Of a DNA stretch of 64,000 nt, positions 47,071 through 55,121 are shown one piece after another. The notes below the pieces were generated by a model. That model did no database searches. It was not told where the DNA came from and saw only the letters and a list, made by a program, of their open reading frames with translations. The position numbers and the translations under genes were made by a program. The stretch is from Planctomycetota bacterium (GTDB lineage: Bacteria; Planctomycetota; Phycisphaerae; SM23-33): contig JAKJER010000025.1 of assembly GCA_022705325.1 (NCBI GenBank), forward strand, positions 1-64,000, in the 5' to 3' direction. Within the stretch, counting starts at the first letter, position 1; every line of letters starts with the position of its first letter.

Positions 47071-47928
47071 CTAGGCCTTGTCTTCGGCCGGCTGCTTGAC
47101 CGCGGAGTCCTCGGCCGGAGCGGCTGCTTGCTCGGCCGGCGAGGCCTCTGCGACCTCGGGCTTGACTTCGACTTCCGCAGCCCGGCCCATAGCGGGGCGG
47201 CGGCTGCGGCGTCGCGGCCCTTCGCCGCCTTCGTCTTCCTTCTCGCGGACGCCCTTGCCGGTCTTGGCGGCCTCGGCGAGTTCGTGGGTGATCAGTTCGA
47301 TGGCCCGCATGGCGTCGTCGTTGCCCGGGATGGGGATGGCGATGATGTCCGGATCGCAGTCGGTGTCCAGCAGGCAGATCACCGGGATGCCCATCTTGTT
47401 GGCTTCCTTGACGGCGATGATCTCGCGGCGCTGGTCGATGACGAACAGCACGCCCGGCAGCCGCTCCATGCGGCGGATGCCGCCGAGGTTGCGCTGGATC
47501 TTCTTCATCTCGCGGCGGAGCGAGGCGCCCTGCTTCTTGGAGTAGGCGTCCAGCATGCCTTCGGCCTCGAGCTTCTCGAGGTGGTCCAGGCGCCCCACCC
47601 GCTTGCGGATCTCGCGGAAGTTGGTCAGCGTGCCGCCCAGCCAGCGGTCGTTCACGCAGTGCATGCCGGTTCCCTCGGCCGCCTTCTCCACCGCGTTGCG
47701 GGCCTGGCGCTTGGTGCCCACGAACAGCACGTCCTTGCCGTCGCCCACCACCTGCTGGATGAACTTCCTGGCCAGCAGGATGCCGCGGAGGGTCTCTTTG
47801 ACGTTGATGATGTGGATGAGGTTCCGTTTGCCGAAGATGTAGGGTTTCATCTTCGGGTTCCACCGGCTCACGCGGTGACCGAAATGCACGCCGGCGTCGA
47901 TGAGTTGCTTCACCAATTCAGCAGCCAA
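47071..47928 (-). CDS. rpsB: Ribosomal protein S2
   Basis: The 285-residue small-subunit protein needed for S1 binding. AAELVKQLIDAGVHFGH places HFGH at residues 15-18, the usual spot, if translation begins at TTG 47928 (a GAAGGTG ribosome site precedes it). ATG 47964 would add 12 residues and lacks a ribosome site. Other conserved parts: WNPKMKPYIFGKRNLIHII, VNDRWLGGTLTNF, PGNDDAMRAI. A charged C-terminal extension of about 55 residues (EKEDEGGEGPRRRSRRP and Ala/Glu-rich end) is longer than in most bacteria. It starts the rpsB-tsf-pyrH-frr unit. Confidence 0.95.
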   Translation of the reverse strand: MAAELVKQLIDAGVHFGHRVSRWNPKMKPYIFGKRNLIHIINVKETLRGILLARKFIQQVVGDGKDVLFVGTKRQARNAVEKAAEGTGMHCVNDRWLGGTLTNFREIRKRVGRLDHLEKLEAEGMLDAYSKKQGASLRREMKKIQRNLGGIRRMERLPGVLFVIDQRREIIAVKEANKMGIPVICLLDTDCDPDIIAIPIPGNDDAMRAIELITHELAEAAKTGKGVREKEDEGGEGPRRRSRRPAMGRAAEVEVKPEVAEASPAEQAAAPAEDSAVKQPAEDKA

Positions 47929-48012
47929 GATCGCACCTTCACCTTCCGGCCCGGATTCAAGCATCCGGGCAAAGAAAATGCGCTGTCAAAAAGCGCCCAG
48001 CCCGCCACCTTT

Positions 48013-48044
48013 GCCGGCAGGGAGAACCACTCTCCCCGCCCGGC
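48013..48044 (-). promoter_or_regulatory. Stem-loop in the rpsB leader
   Basis: GCCGG (48013-48017) and GGGAGA (48020-48025) pair with TCTCCC (48031-48036) and CCGGC (48040-48044) around a five-base loop. It sits within the predicted leader of about 90-125 bases. Autoregulation of S2 through a leader structure is known in other bacteria, and this may be a counterpart. Confidence 0.45.
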
Positions 48045-48059
48045 GGCGGAAAGCACGGT

Positions 48060-48089
48060 AATGTACAGCAGATACGGTCACCAGGTCAA
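48060..48089 (-). promoter_or_regulatory. Strong promoter of the rpsB operon
   Basis: Minus strand TTGACC (48084-48089) and TACATT (48060-48065) are 18 bases apart. The start would be near 48053. Confidence 0.65.
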
Positions 48090-48156
48090 GGGCTTTTTCG
48101 GGCTTTGGCTCGGCACAGGGCAACACGATCGCTTCGTCAGGGTCGGTTTTGTCCCT

Positions 48157-48184
48157 TTGTTTTGTCGCCGCCACAGGCTACAGT
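48157..48184 (+). promoter_or_regulatory. Candidate leaderless promoter of larB
   Basis: TTGTTT (48157-48162) and TACAGT (48179-48184) are 16 bases apart. Seven bases after the -10 hexamer comes ATG 48192, the second of two in-frame ATGs, so the mRNA may start at the codon. No ribosome site is seen. Confidence 0.45.
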
Positions 48185-48191
48185 AATGGCC

Positions 48192-48947
48192 ATGAACGAA
48201 AACCTCCTTCGCGAGTTGCTGGAAGGCGTGCGGGACGGACGCGTCGAGCCGCAGGCGGCGCTGGAGCGGCTGCGCCGCCTGCCGTTCGAGCCCATGGGTT
48301 TCGCCAATCTCGACCACCACCGGGCGATCCGTTGCGGGTTCCCCGAGGTGATCTTCTGTCCGGGCAAGACGGTGGAGCAGGTCCGGACGATCTTCGGGCG
48401 ACTGGTCGAACAGGGGGGCAACGTGCTGGCCACGCGGGCTGCGCCGGAGGTGTTCGCGGCCGTCGCGAAGGATCATCCAGCCGCGGAGTACAACGAACTG
48501 GCCCGCGCGGTCACGCTGCGACAGGGCGAGCCCTGCGAGCCGATGGGGCACATCGCGGTGGTCTCCGCGGGGACGAGCGATCTTCCGGTGGCCGAGGAGG
48601 CCCGCGTGACGGCCGAGATCATGGGCCAGCGGGTGACGACGCATTACGACGTGGGGGTGGCCGGGCTTCACCGGCTGCTGGCCCGCAGCGAGGCGTTGCA
48701 GTCCGCCAACGTGGTCGTGGTGGCCGCGGGCATGGAAGGCGCCCTGGCCAGCGTGGTGGGGGGGCTGGTGGCCGTCCCGGTCATCGCCGTACCCACGTCC
48801 ATCGGCTACGGGGCGAGCTTCGGGGGGCTGTCCGCCCTGCTGACCATGCTCAATAGCTGCGCCAGCGGCGTGAGCGTGGTGAACATCGACAACGGCTTCG
48901 CGGGCGGGTACATCGCGGCGATGATCAATCGTCAGGCCGCCAAGTAG
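48192..48947 (+). CDS. larB: LarB, nickel-pincer cofactor synthase
   Basis: A 251-residue enzyme that carboxylates nicotinic acid adenine dinucleotide and cleaves its phosphoanhydride in the first step of the nickel-pincer nucleotide cofactor pathway. Seen: PFEPMGFANLDHHRAIRCGF, EVIFCPGKTVEQV, then a PurE-like core with VVSAGTSDLPVAEEA and VVVAAGMEGALASVVGGL, PTSIGYGASFGGLSALLTML and NIDNGFAGGYIAA. The last parts match the family well. ATG 48186, two codons upstream, is an alternative. No larC, larE or larA is in this window, so the rest must lie elsewhere or the gene stands alone. A clear terminator follows. Confidence 0.92.
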   Translation: MNENLLRELLEGVRDGRVEPQAALERLRRLPFEPMGFANLDHHRAIRCGFPEVIFCPGKTVEQVRTIFGRLVEQGGNVLATRAAPEVFAAVAKDHPAAEYNELARAVTLRQGEPCEPMGHIAVVSAGTSDLPVAEEARVTAEIMGQRVTTHYDVGVAGLHRLLARSEALQSANVVVVAAGMEGALASVVGGLVAVPVIAVPTSIGYGASFGGLSALLTMLNSCASGVSVVNIDNGFAGGYIAAMINRQAAK

Positions 48948-48983
48948 CATCCCTGCGCAACACCGTTTTCGGACGTGATGAAG

Positions 48984-49015
48984 AAGCCCGCGGAAGATCC
49001 TCCGCGGGCTTTTTT
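48984..49015 (+). terminator. Rho-independent terminator after larB
   Basis: AAGCCCGCGGA (48984-48994) pairs perfectly with TCCGCGGGCTT (49001-49011), six-base loop, then a run of T. It lies 36 bases after the stop. Confidence 0.92.
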
Positions 49016-49043
49016 CGGTTTGGGGCAAGTCGGGCGGGACGAT

Positions 49044-50177
49044 CTACAGGCCGCCCTCGTCGGCCGGCAGGGGGAAGAAGATATTGAAACGGGTGCCGTG
49101 GCCGCACTCGCTGAGAACGGTGATTCGCCCGCCCAACTCTCGGACCAGGCCGTGGACGATGGACAAGCCCAGGCCCGGGTTGGCCTTGTCCCCGCCGGCC
49201 AGCAGGCCCTTGGTGGTGAAGAAGGGCTCGAAGACCATGGGCAGGTACTTCGCTTCGATGCCGCAACCGGTGTCGGCGAAGCCGACAACGATCTCGTTGT
49301 CCTGCCGGGCGATGGAGATGTCGATGGTCCCGCCATCGGGCATGGCTTCTTCGGCATTGGCCAGGAGGTTGCCCAGAACCTGGTGCATGCGGTTGGCCTC
49401 GACGGGGAGCACGGGGATGGCCTTGAGATCCAACTGGACGTGGATGCGGCGCTGCCCGAGGGGTCGCTCCACCAGGTGTACGAACGTCAGCAGGATCTCG
49501 GTGAGGTCGGCCATGTCTTCGCGTTGGCGCCCGGTGTTGGCGAAGCTGAGCAGCGACTGGGTGATCTTGGAGGCGCGGGCGGCCGCCTCGGCGGTCATCT
49601 GGAGAGCCCGCTTCATGGCGATCAGGTCGTTGGAGCTGAGGGCGAAGTCGACGAAGGTGGCCACGCCGCCCAGGATGTTGTTGAAGTGGTGGGCCACCCC
49701 GTTGGCCAGGGTTCCCAGAGAAGCCATCTTCTCGGCCTGCGCCAGGCGCTGGGCCATCTGCTTCTGGGCGGTCTCGTCGATGACCCAGGCGGCGATGCCG
49801 CAGGCCTGGGAGTTCCTGCTGGGAATGGGGGAGAGGACGACCATGAGGTCGCGGGCATGATCGTCGGTGCCGGTGAGGCGAACCTCGAACTGGCTGGTCT
49901 CGTTTCGCCGGACGGTGCGATGGAGGAGGCGCTGGAGGAGCTTGCGCCGGTTGGGCGGGACGACGCTGTGGAGGGGCTTGCCCAGCACCTGGTCGGCTGC
50001 CGGGCCCAGGAGGGCTTGGGCGGCCTGGTTCCAGAAGACGATGTTGAAGTGCTCGTCGGTGGCCGCCAGGGCGACCGCGGCGCGATCGCAGAGCACACGA
50101 TAGAAGTCATCCCAAGGGGGGGTAAGACCCATGGGCCGATCGGGCTGCGGGTGCAAACTGTCCGTCTGGGGGTTCAA
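49044..50177 (-). CDS. PAS-domain sensor histidine kinase
   Basis: A 377-residue cytosolic kinase. A PAS domain spans about 30-135 (ALAATDEHFNIVFWNQAAQALLG). The dimerisation/phosphoacceptor domain has SLGTLANGVAHHFNNILGG, with His163 as the likely phosphorylated residue; the usual next acidic residue is His164. The ATPase domain has NLLANAEEAMPDGG (N box), ADTGCGI (G1) and PGLGLSIVHGLV (G2). There is no membrane segment and no response regulator nearby, so the partner is an orphan elsewhere. The start is TTG 50177, overlapping the stop of the lipoprotein gene by four bases (TTGA), which suggests coupling. Confidence 0.88.
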   Translation of the reverse strand: MNPQTDSLHPQPDRPMGLTPPWDDFYRVLCDRAAVALAATDEHFNIVFWNQAAQALLGPAADQVLGKPLHSVVPPNRRKLLQRLLHRTVRRNETSQFEVRLTGTDDHARDLMVVLSPIPSRNSQACGIAAWVIDETAQKQMAQRLAQAEKMASLGTLANGVAHHFNNILGGVATFVDFALSSNDLIAMKRALQMTAEAAARASKITQSLLSFANTGRQREDMADLTEILLTFVHLVERPLGQRRIHVQLDLKAIPVLPVEANRMHQVLGNLLANAEEAMPDGGTIDISIARQDNEIVVGFADTGCGIEAKYLPMVFEPFFTTKGLLAGGDKANPGLGLSIVHGLVRELGGRITVLSECGHGTRFNIFFPLPADEGGL

Positions 50178-51103
50178 CTGGGATTCTTCGTGCCGCTCAG
50201 AAACTCACCCGTATTCTGTCGCACCGGCGCGGCAATAATCTCCGGTGTCAGAATCAAGATCGTCTCGAACTCGATACCGTCCTTGTCCTTGACCAGGAAG
50301 TGATGTCCAACGCTGCTGGGCCGCCTGGATTGCGTGCCCGGGCCGACGACGACAAAGTCGCTGTTGGGCAGACGCAGTTGAAAGGTCAGGTCATTGAAGC
50401 TGAAGAACGTGGGCTTCTCCACCACCAGCATCCGCGACATTTCATTGATGATCTTCGGGCTGCGGTGGGTGGAGCGGATCTGCGGCAGGCCCGTCACCAG
50501 GATGGTGCTGGGGTCGTCCAGGTCGAACGTGCAACTCAGGGCCAGCAGGTTGTCCCCGGGCGGGTAGTCGTGTCCGCCCATGCTGCGGTCCTCGAAGTGG
50601 ATGAACACCGTCTGCACGGGCTGGGCCCGCTTGAGTTCGACGCGGATAGGGGCGCCCGGGTAGGCCATGGTGATGGTCTGGTCGAGACTTCGACCGGTCA
50701 GGCGCTTGAGCACCCGGGCCAGGTCCTGCCAGTTCTCCTTCTTGCCCGTGCCGATGCGCAGGCCGTTGCGGGCCAGGCCGGCCGAGCGGCCCACGGCGAC
50801 CGGCTCTTCGTTGAGATAGGCCCACACCTGCTCGGAAGAGCTGATGGTGCCCACGGGAGCCTCGATGGCCGTCACCCCCAGCTTCACCAGCAGCACGTAT
50901 TCTTCTCCCGGCTTGATCTGGGTAGCCGGGACCGCCGCCGGCAGGCGCGAAGAAGCAGGCTGCGCGGCGGCCGCCGAAGGCGTGGCGGCCGGCAGGGCAG
51001 GACGGGTCGTCGAGCTGACGGGGTCTGCGCCGCCGGAACAACCCGGCAGCCCCAGCCCGCAGGCTCCAGCCATCCACACTACATACGCCAGCCGTCTCGA
51101 CAT
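50174..51103 (-). CDS. Lipoprotein of unknown function with secretin-like C-terminal motif
   Basis: A 309-residue lipoprotein (lipobox GLPGCSGG, Cys22). An Ala/Pro/Thr-rich linker (about 25-62) precedes a beta-rich domain: EEYVLLVKLGVTAIEAPVG, SSEQVWAYLNEEPV. Near the C-terminus DGIEFETILILTPEIIA resembles the last conserved strand of secretins and pilus-type outer membrane proteins, but the length is too short for a secretin. I do not recognise the family. It sits upstream of, and overlaps, the histidine kinase gene and could provide an envelope-derived signal; that is inference. Confidence 0.65.
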   Translation of the reverse strand: MSRRLAYVVWMAGACGLGLPGCSGGADPVSSTTRPALPAATPSAAAAQPASSRLPAAVPATQIKPGEEYVLLVKLGVTAIEAPVGTISSSEQVWAYLNEEPVAVGRSAGLARNGLRIGTGKKENWQDLARVLKRLTGRSLDQTITMAYPGAPIRVELKRAQPVQTVFIHFEDRSMGGHDYPPGDNLLALSCTFDLDDPSTILVTGLPQIRSTHRSPKIINEMSRMLVVEKPTFFSFNDLTFQLRLPNSDFVVVGPGTQSRRPSSVGHHFLVKDKDGIEFETILILTPEIIAAPVRQNTGEFLSGTKNPS

Positions 51104-51266
51104 TGCCTTTCTCGTGTCTCCTGGATCCCCGAAGAACGTATCCTATCGGGGGCGGGCCGGAAATGTCAATCAGAACGGACCGGCGGATTCACCTCTCCAA
51201 CAGGAGGGCACGGTAGCCGGCCAGCGTGGCCGACTGCCGTGGGTACGTGTCGGCCGCATCCGATGC

Positions 51267-54143
51267 TCATTGGCACGACCGGTTGATGGCGGGCGAGGGC
51301 TTGGCGCCGGGCATGTCCATGCGGGGGTTGTCGGCCAGCATTTGTGCGACGGGCTCGAAGGTCTTGAGGATGGCCTGATAGTCGGCGTCGGAGACGTCCT
51401 TGAAGACCGCCTGTCCGCAGGCGCCGCTGCCGCCGGCGTCCTTGGCCAGCGGGGCGGTCAGGAAGCTGTTGAGCCGCGGATTGGTGATCCGCGTCCAGAC
51501 CGGGCGCGGGAGGTTTCCGCCCGCGTGGCAGCCCTCGCAGCGCCGCTTGGCCACGTCGGCCAGCGTCTTGTCCAGGGCCTGCGGGTAGATGTGGCGGCAG
51601 CCGCGGTTGTTCGGATACGCCGTCTCGCTCGTGCCGTAGTAAGGCACGTTGAGGTCCATCCAGGCGTAGACGCGGCGCTTGGCGGCGTCGTCCATGCCGG
51701 CCAGGCGCGGCTTGCCTTCCTTGTCGGGATGGCCGCTCAGGAGGACCTGTCCCAGCTTGCTGGCGGGCGAGCCCCAGGCCCTGGGCGTGATCTGGAGGAT
51801 GTTCTGCTCCATGCCGTTGTAGCTGGGGATCCAGCTCACGTAGGGGCTGTCCCATTCGCCCTCTCGCCCCAGCCGCTTGCGCCCGCGGGCGAGGCTCTCG
51901 TAGGAGACGTTGAAGAAGTCCGTCTTGTCTCCGCTCAGGTCCACCTTGTTGGGCGGGGTTGGGCCGCTGTGACACTTTACGCAGTATTTGTCCAGCACCG
52001 GCTGGACGTGGGTCGCGTAGCAGAAGCCCGTCGGTCCGCCCCACTCGGGGACCTCCAGCGCCATGGCCTGACCGGCGGTGGCGGCGGGGCGGATGGGGGG
52101 CGAGGTCTGCTCCCGCGGCTCGTGGCAGCCGATGCAGCCCTGCACCTCGCCCGGCATCAGGTGGGTGAAGCTCCGCATCCGCTGCAGGGCCATGCCGTGC
52201 TCGTCCAGGGCCTCGAAGTAGATCGGCACGCCCGCGGGCACCCGGAAGCAGGCCGAGCCGTCCTCGGCCACCGCCGCGTGGCCCCAGACCTTCTTGCAGG
52301 CGTAGGTGGCCCCACAGGAGATGACCGGGAACTGGAAGCCGAAGGCCCGGCGGCCGACGTCGGCGCGGACGGCCTTCTTCATCTCCTGGACAACGCGAAC
52401 CTGTTTCACCTGCCCGCGCTGGACGTGCGGCTCCAGCCCGCGGTAGACGTCCTGGAGGACGACCGTAGCCCACTGTTCCTGGTCGCCGCCCATCCGTTCG
52501 GGCAACTGCGAGGCCAGGACGGGCGGGCGCTGGCGGACGCGCAGCGGCTGGGGACTGTAGAAGCCCAGGCCGCCCTGACCCGCGATTACCGTGGCCTGTT
52601 GCTTGCCCGCATAGTCCCGCAGGATCACCGTGCCCTGGCGCGAGACCAGGAAGAACTCCTGGTCGATCGGATAGGGGTTCTCGAACGGGCCGCGGACGTG
52701 GTTGCCGCTGCCCTTGTCCACCTGCCCGATGTTGATCTCGGGCGTGAGGTTGACGATGGCTTCCTGCGCGTTGACGCCCAGCGCGGGGTCCAGGATGCCG
52801 ATGGCCCCGCGGCAGGGGCCGTTGTGGGCCGTCATCGTGCACAGCACCTTGGTGGTGCCCGGGATGGAGCGCGGCTCGATGAACGTAGCCGGGCTCAGCA
52901 CGCGGTTGCCGAAGAACACCGACAACTGCGTCCCGTCCGGATTGAGTGTCCAGAGGCTCTGAATGGGGATGGCCGGGCGGTCGACGTACTCCCACCGCCC
53001 GTAGATGATCCGCCCGTTGTCCAGGATGGCGGGGGTGAAGTCGTTGAGGTAGTTGCCCGAGAGGCGGCGGAAGCCATGCCCGTCGCGCTCGATGCGGCAC
53101 ACCACGCCGACGGGGCTGGTCCAACAGTAGGCAAACTGGGCGTCGCGGGTGGAGAGAAAGCAGATGGCCCCGTCGGGCAGCCAGCAGCCGTTGTAGTTGT
53201 GGTGGGGCCCTTCGGTGATCTGGCGCAGCTCCGTGCCGTCGGCGTTCACAACGTACAGGTGGTAGGGCAACTCGGGCGTCTTGCGCCAACTGAACAGGAT
53301 CTCCCTGCCGTCGTACGACACGTCGCAGTCGAGGATCTGGCCCGTGGGCGAGTCCACGATCTGCTTGAGATCGTTGCCTTCCGCCTTGATGCTCAGCACA
53401 TACAGCCCGCCGCCGGGGCCGAAGCCCTCATTGTGCTGGGTGTACACGTGCGTGGGGTTGATCGCGCGGCGGTGGATGAGCACCAGCTTGTCGAAGCCCA
53501 GCCGCCCGGCTGCGATCATCGCCTTCAGCTCGGGCGTCTCGGGGATGACCGGCGGGGGCGCGGCCACGGCATCGGTGGTGCCCGCGTGCAGCGGGATGAA
53601 CTTGGCCAGGGCGGCTGGATCGGCCGGCTGGGAGAAGATCTGCACCTCCGCTGCGCCCGGGTTGAAGCCGCCGTAAGAGCTGGTGAACTTGATGCGAAGG
53701 GTCCGGGCCTTGCTGCCGACGGGCAGCTTGATCGGCTGGGGGCCGAAGCCCATCTTCAACTCGCCCCTGGCGGCGGGGGCGGAGGCGGCGTCCAGGTAGA
53801 CCTCGTAGCCCTTCCAGCATTCCTCGGCGTACCAGCCGACGCGCCCCCAGTAGTGGATCTCGGCCAGGGGGATCTCGACGGGCCAGGTGAAGGCCAACTC
53901 CGCGCCGTTGCGGTTGGTGTCGCCCTTGACGCACCAGGCGGCGCCGACGTCCTGCGCCTGGCTGCCCGGGCCGGGGATCTTGCCGTCGGCGACGTTGCGG
54001 GCGCCGTAGTTCTTGGGATGGTACTCGGAGTTGGCCGTGACCGTGGCCTTGGGGGCAAGGTTCTCGGGCAGCTTGGGGGCGGCCCGGAGGACGGTTGCCA
54101 AGGCGAGCAGGCACAGCCCGACGGGCGCGAAACGGTTCATCAT
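51267..54143 (-). CDS. HzsA-related multiheme protein with N-terminal discoidin-like domain
   Basis: A 958-residue exported protein. After a signal peptide (about 1-20) comes an F5/8 type C (discoidin)-like domain (about 24-165; LAPKATVTANSEYHP, NVADGKIPG, EIPLAEIHYWGRVGW). A beta-propeller follows (about 215-540; VNADGTELRQITEGPHHNYN, WLPDGAICFLSTRD). The C-terminal region has three haem sites, CIGCH near 668, CVKCH near 719 and CEGCH near 868. Middle and C-terminal layout matches the protein at 33568-36807, but the N-terminal binding module differs. The AAGGAG ribosome site places the start at ATG 54143 rather than 54266. TATAAT is at 54178-54183. No hydrazine synthase partners are present, so a general electron-transfer or oxidoreductase role is more likely. 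Confidence 0.85.
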   Translation of the reverse strand: MMNRFAPVGLCLLALATVLRAAPKLPENLAPKATVTANSEYHPKNYGARNVADGKIPGPGSQAQDVGAAWCVKGDTNRNGAELAFTWPVEIPLAEIHYWGRVGWYAEECWKGYEVYLDAASAPAARGELKMGFGPQPIKLPVGSKARTLRIKFTSSYGGFNPGAAEVQIFSQPADPAALAKFIPLHAGTTDAVAAPPPVIPETPELKAMIAAGRLGFDKLVLIHRRAINPTHVYTQHNEGFGPGGGLYVLSIKAEGNDLKQIVDSPTGQILDCDVSYDGREILFSWRKTPELPYHLYVVNADGTELRQITEGPHHNYNGCWLPDGAICFLSTRDAQFAYCWTSPVGVVCRIERDGHGFRRLSGNYLNDFTPAILDNGRIIYGRWEYVDRPAIPIQSLWTLNPDGTQLSVFFGNRVLSPATFIEPRSIPGTTKVLCTMTAHNGPCRGAIGILDPALGVNAQEAIVNLTPEINIGQVDKGSGNHVRGPFENPYPIDQEFFLVSRQGTVILRDYAGKQQATVIAGQGGLGFYSPQPLRVRQRPPVLASQLPERMGGDQEQWATVVLQDVYRGLEPHVQRGQVKQVRVVQEMKKAVRADVGRRAFGFQFPVISCGATYACKKVWGHAAVAEDGSACFRVPAGVPIYFEALDEHGMALQRMRSFTHLMPGEVQGCIGCHEPREQTSPPIRPAATAGQAMALEVPEWGGPTGFCYATHVQPVLDKYCVKCHSGPTPPNKVDLSGDKTDFFNVSYESLARGRKRLGREGEWDSPYVSWIPSYNGMEQNILQITPRAWGSPASKLGQVLLSGHPDKEGKPRLAGMDDAAKRRVYAWMDLNVPYYGTSETAYPNNRGCRHIYPQALDKTLADVAKRRCEGCHAGGNLPRPVWTRITNPRLNSFLTAPLAKDAGGSGACGQAVFKDVSDADYQAILKTFEPVAQMLADNPRMDMPGAKPSPAINRSCQ

Positions 54144-54177
54144 CAGCGGCTCCTTATCTGCGCAACGAGATGCACAC

Positions 54178-54183
54178 ATTATA
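54178..54183 (-). promoter_or_regulatory. -10 hexamer (TATAAT) before the second HzsA-related gene
   Basis: Minus strand TATAAT lies 34 bases before ATG 54143. No good -35 at usual spacing, though the gene may also be read through from the HAD gene 74 bases upstream. Confidence 0.4.
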
Positions 54184-54217
54184 CAGTGTACCAACGTGCG
54201 GGCGAGGCGGGGCATTT

Positions 54218-55117
54218 CTACTTGCCCAGGATCGCCAGCAGGGCTTGTGCCGGCCGGTAGTCGCATACGATGCAGTCCGCCCCGGCCCGCACAAGCCGTT
54301 CCCGCTTGGCCGGGTTGAGCCGCCCCGGGTGGACCTCGTCGCTGGCCACGCCCACCGCCAGCGCCCCGCGCTGGCGGGCCAGGCGGATCTCGACCGGCCC
54401 GTCGCCCAGGACGGCCAGCTCCGCCGGCGCCAGCTCATGCTCGCGGAGGATCGACTCGATCACCGCCTGCTTGGCCTCCACCCGGATGTCGCCGACCGCC
54501 CCGTAAATCCGCCCCTCGAACAGGTCCTCGTAGCCCAGCAGGCGGGCCTCGTCGCGGACGTCCTCCACGTCCGTACCGCTGGCCAGGTAGAGCTTCACGC
54601 CTTGCTCCACCAGCAGGCGAAGAAACTCCGCCGCCCCGGGCACCAGGAACTCCTCCGCCGCTCGGCGACCGGTCCGCACGTCCTCCAGCCGCCCGCGCAT
54701 CATCGCCGCCAGCTCCCGGGCGTAGATCGCCTTGTAGCCGTGCAGGTCAAGGACCTCACCGCCCGGCACGAAGCCGAACTCCCGCACCATTTCCGCCAGG
54801 GCCTGCATCTGCACGAGCGTCTGGTGGCCGGTCGTTTCCTCGATCAATCCTTGCACCCGGCCGCGAACGCGGGCACGCAGGGGCTCGTCCGCGTCGGCGA
54901 AACGCGGGCCGAGAATCTCCCGCACCATCATCGTCTCCATCACGCGTTCCCAGCCCTCGCGAAGGGTGGAGATCGTGCCGTCATGATCGAACAGGGCGTG
55001 CGCGATGGGCCCGCCCGAGCCGCGCGGGCGGATGACCTCCACGTCGGCCGGCGGTCGGACGCCGCTTGGATCGCAGGAGCTGTCAAAAGCGCCGGATGGG
55101 TTTGTCTCTGCCGCCAT
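54218..55117 (-). CDS. HAD-family hydrolase (phosphatase-like)
   Basis: A 299-residue member of the haloacid dehalogenase superfamily. Motif I is HALFDHDGTIS (nucleophile Asp, then second Asp two residues on). Motif II is LYLASGTD, motif III appears around AKQAVIESILREH, and motif IV is AVLGDGPVEIRLARQRGA. A helical cap of the C1 type lies between motifs I and II. This pattern fits small phosphatases such as phosphoglycolate or sugar phosphatases. It starts four bases after the DUF5010-like gene stop, so the two are cotranscribed. The substrate is probably a sugar phosphate, by context only. Confidence 0.85.
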   Translation of the reverse strand: MAAETNPSGAFDSSCDPSGVRPPADVEVIRPRGSGGPIAHALFDHDGTISTLREGWERVMETMMVREILGPRFADADEPLRARVRGRVQGLIEETTGHQTLVQMQALAEMVREFGFVPGGEVLDLHGYKAIYARELAAMMRGRLEDVRTGRRAAEEFLVPGAAEFLRLLVEQGVKLYLASGTDVEDVRDEARLLGYEDLFEGRIYGAVGDIRVEAKQAVIESILREHELAPAELAVLGDGPVEIRLARQRGALAVGVASDEVHPGRLNPAKRERLVRAGADCIVCDYRPAQALLAILGK

Positions 55118-55121
55118 TTCG

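Noticed and set aside
50844..54260. Plus-strand open frame of 1138 codons antisense to the second HzsA-related gene
   Set aside because: The minus strand has signal peptide, propeller and haem sites and a good ribosome site. The plus frame reads as random Val/Ala/Gly/Arg text.
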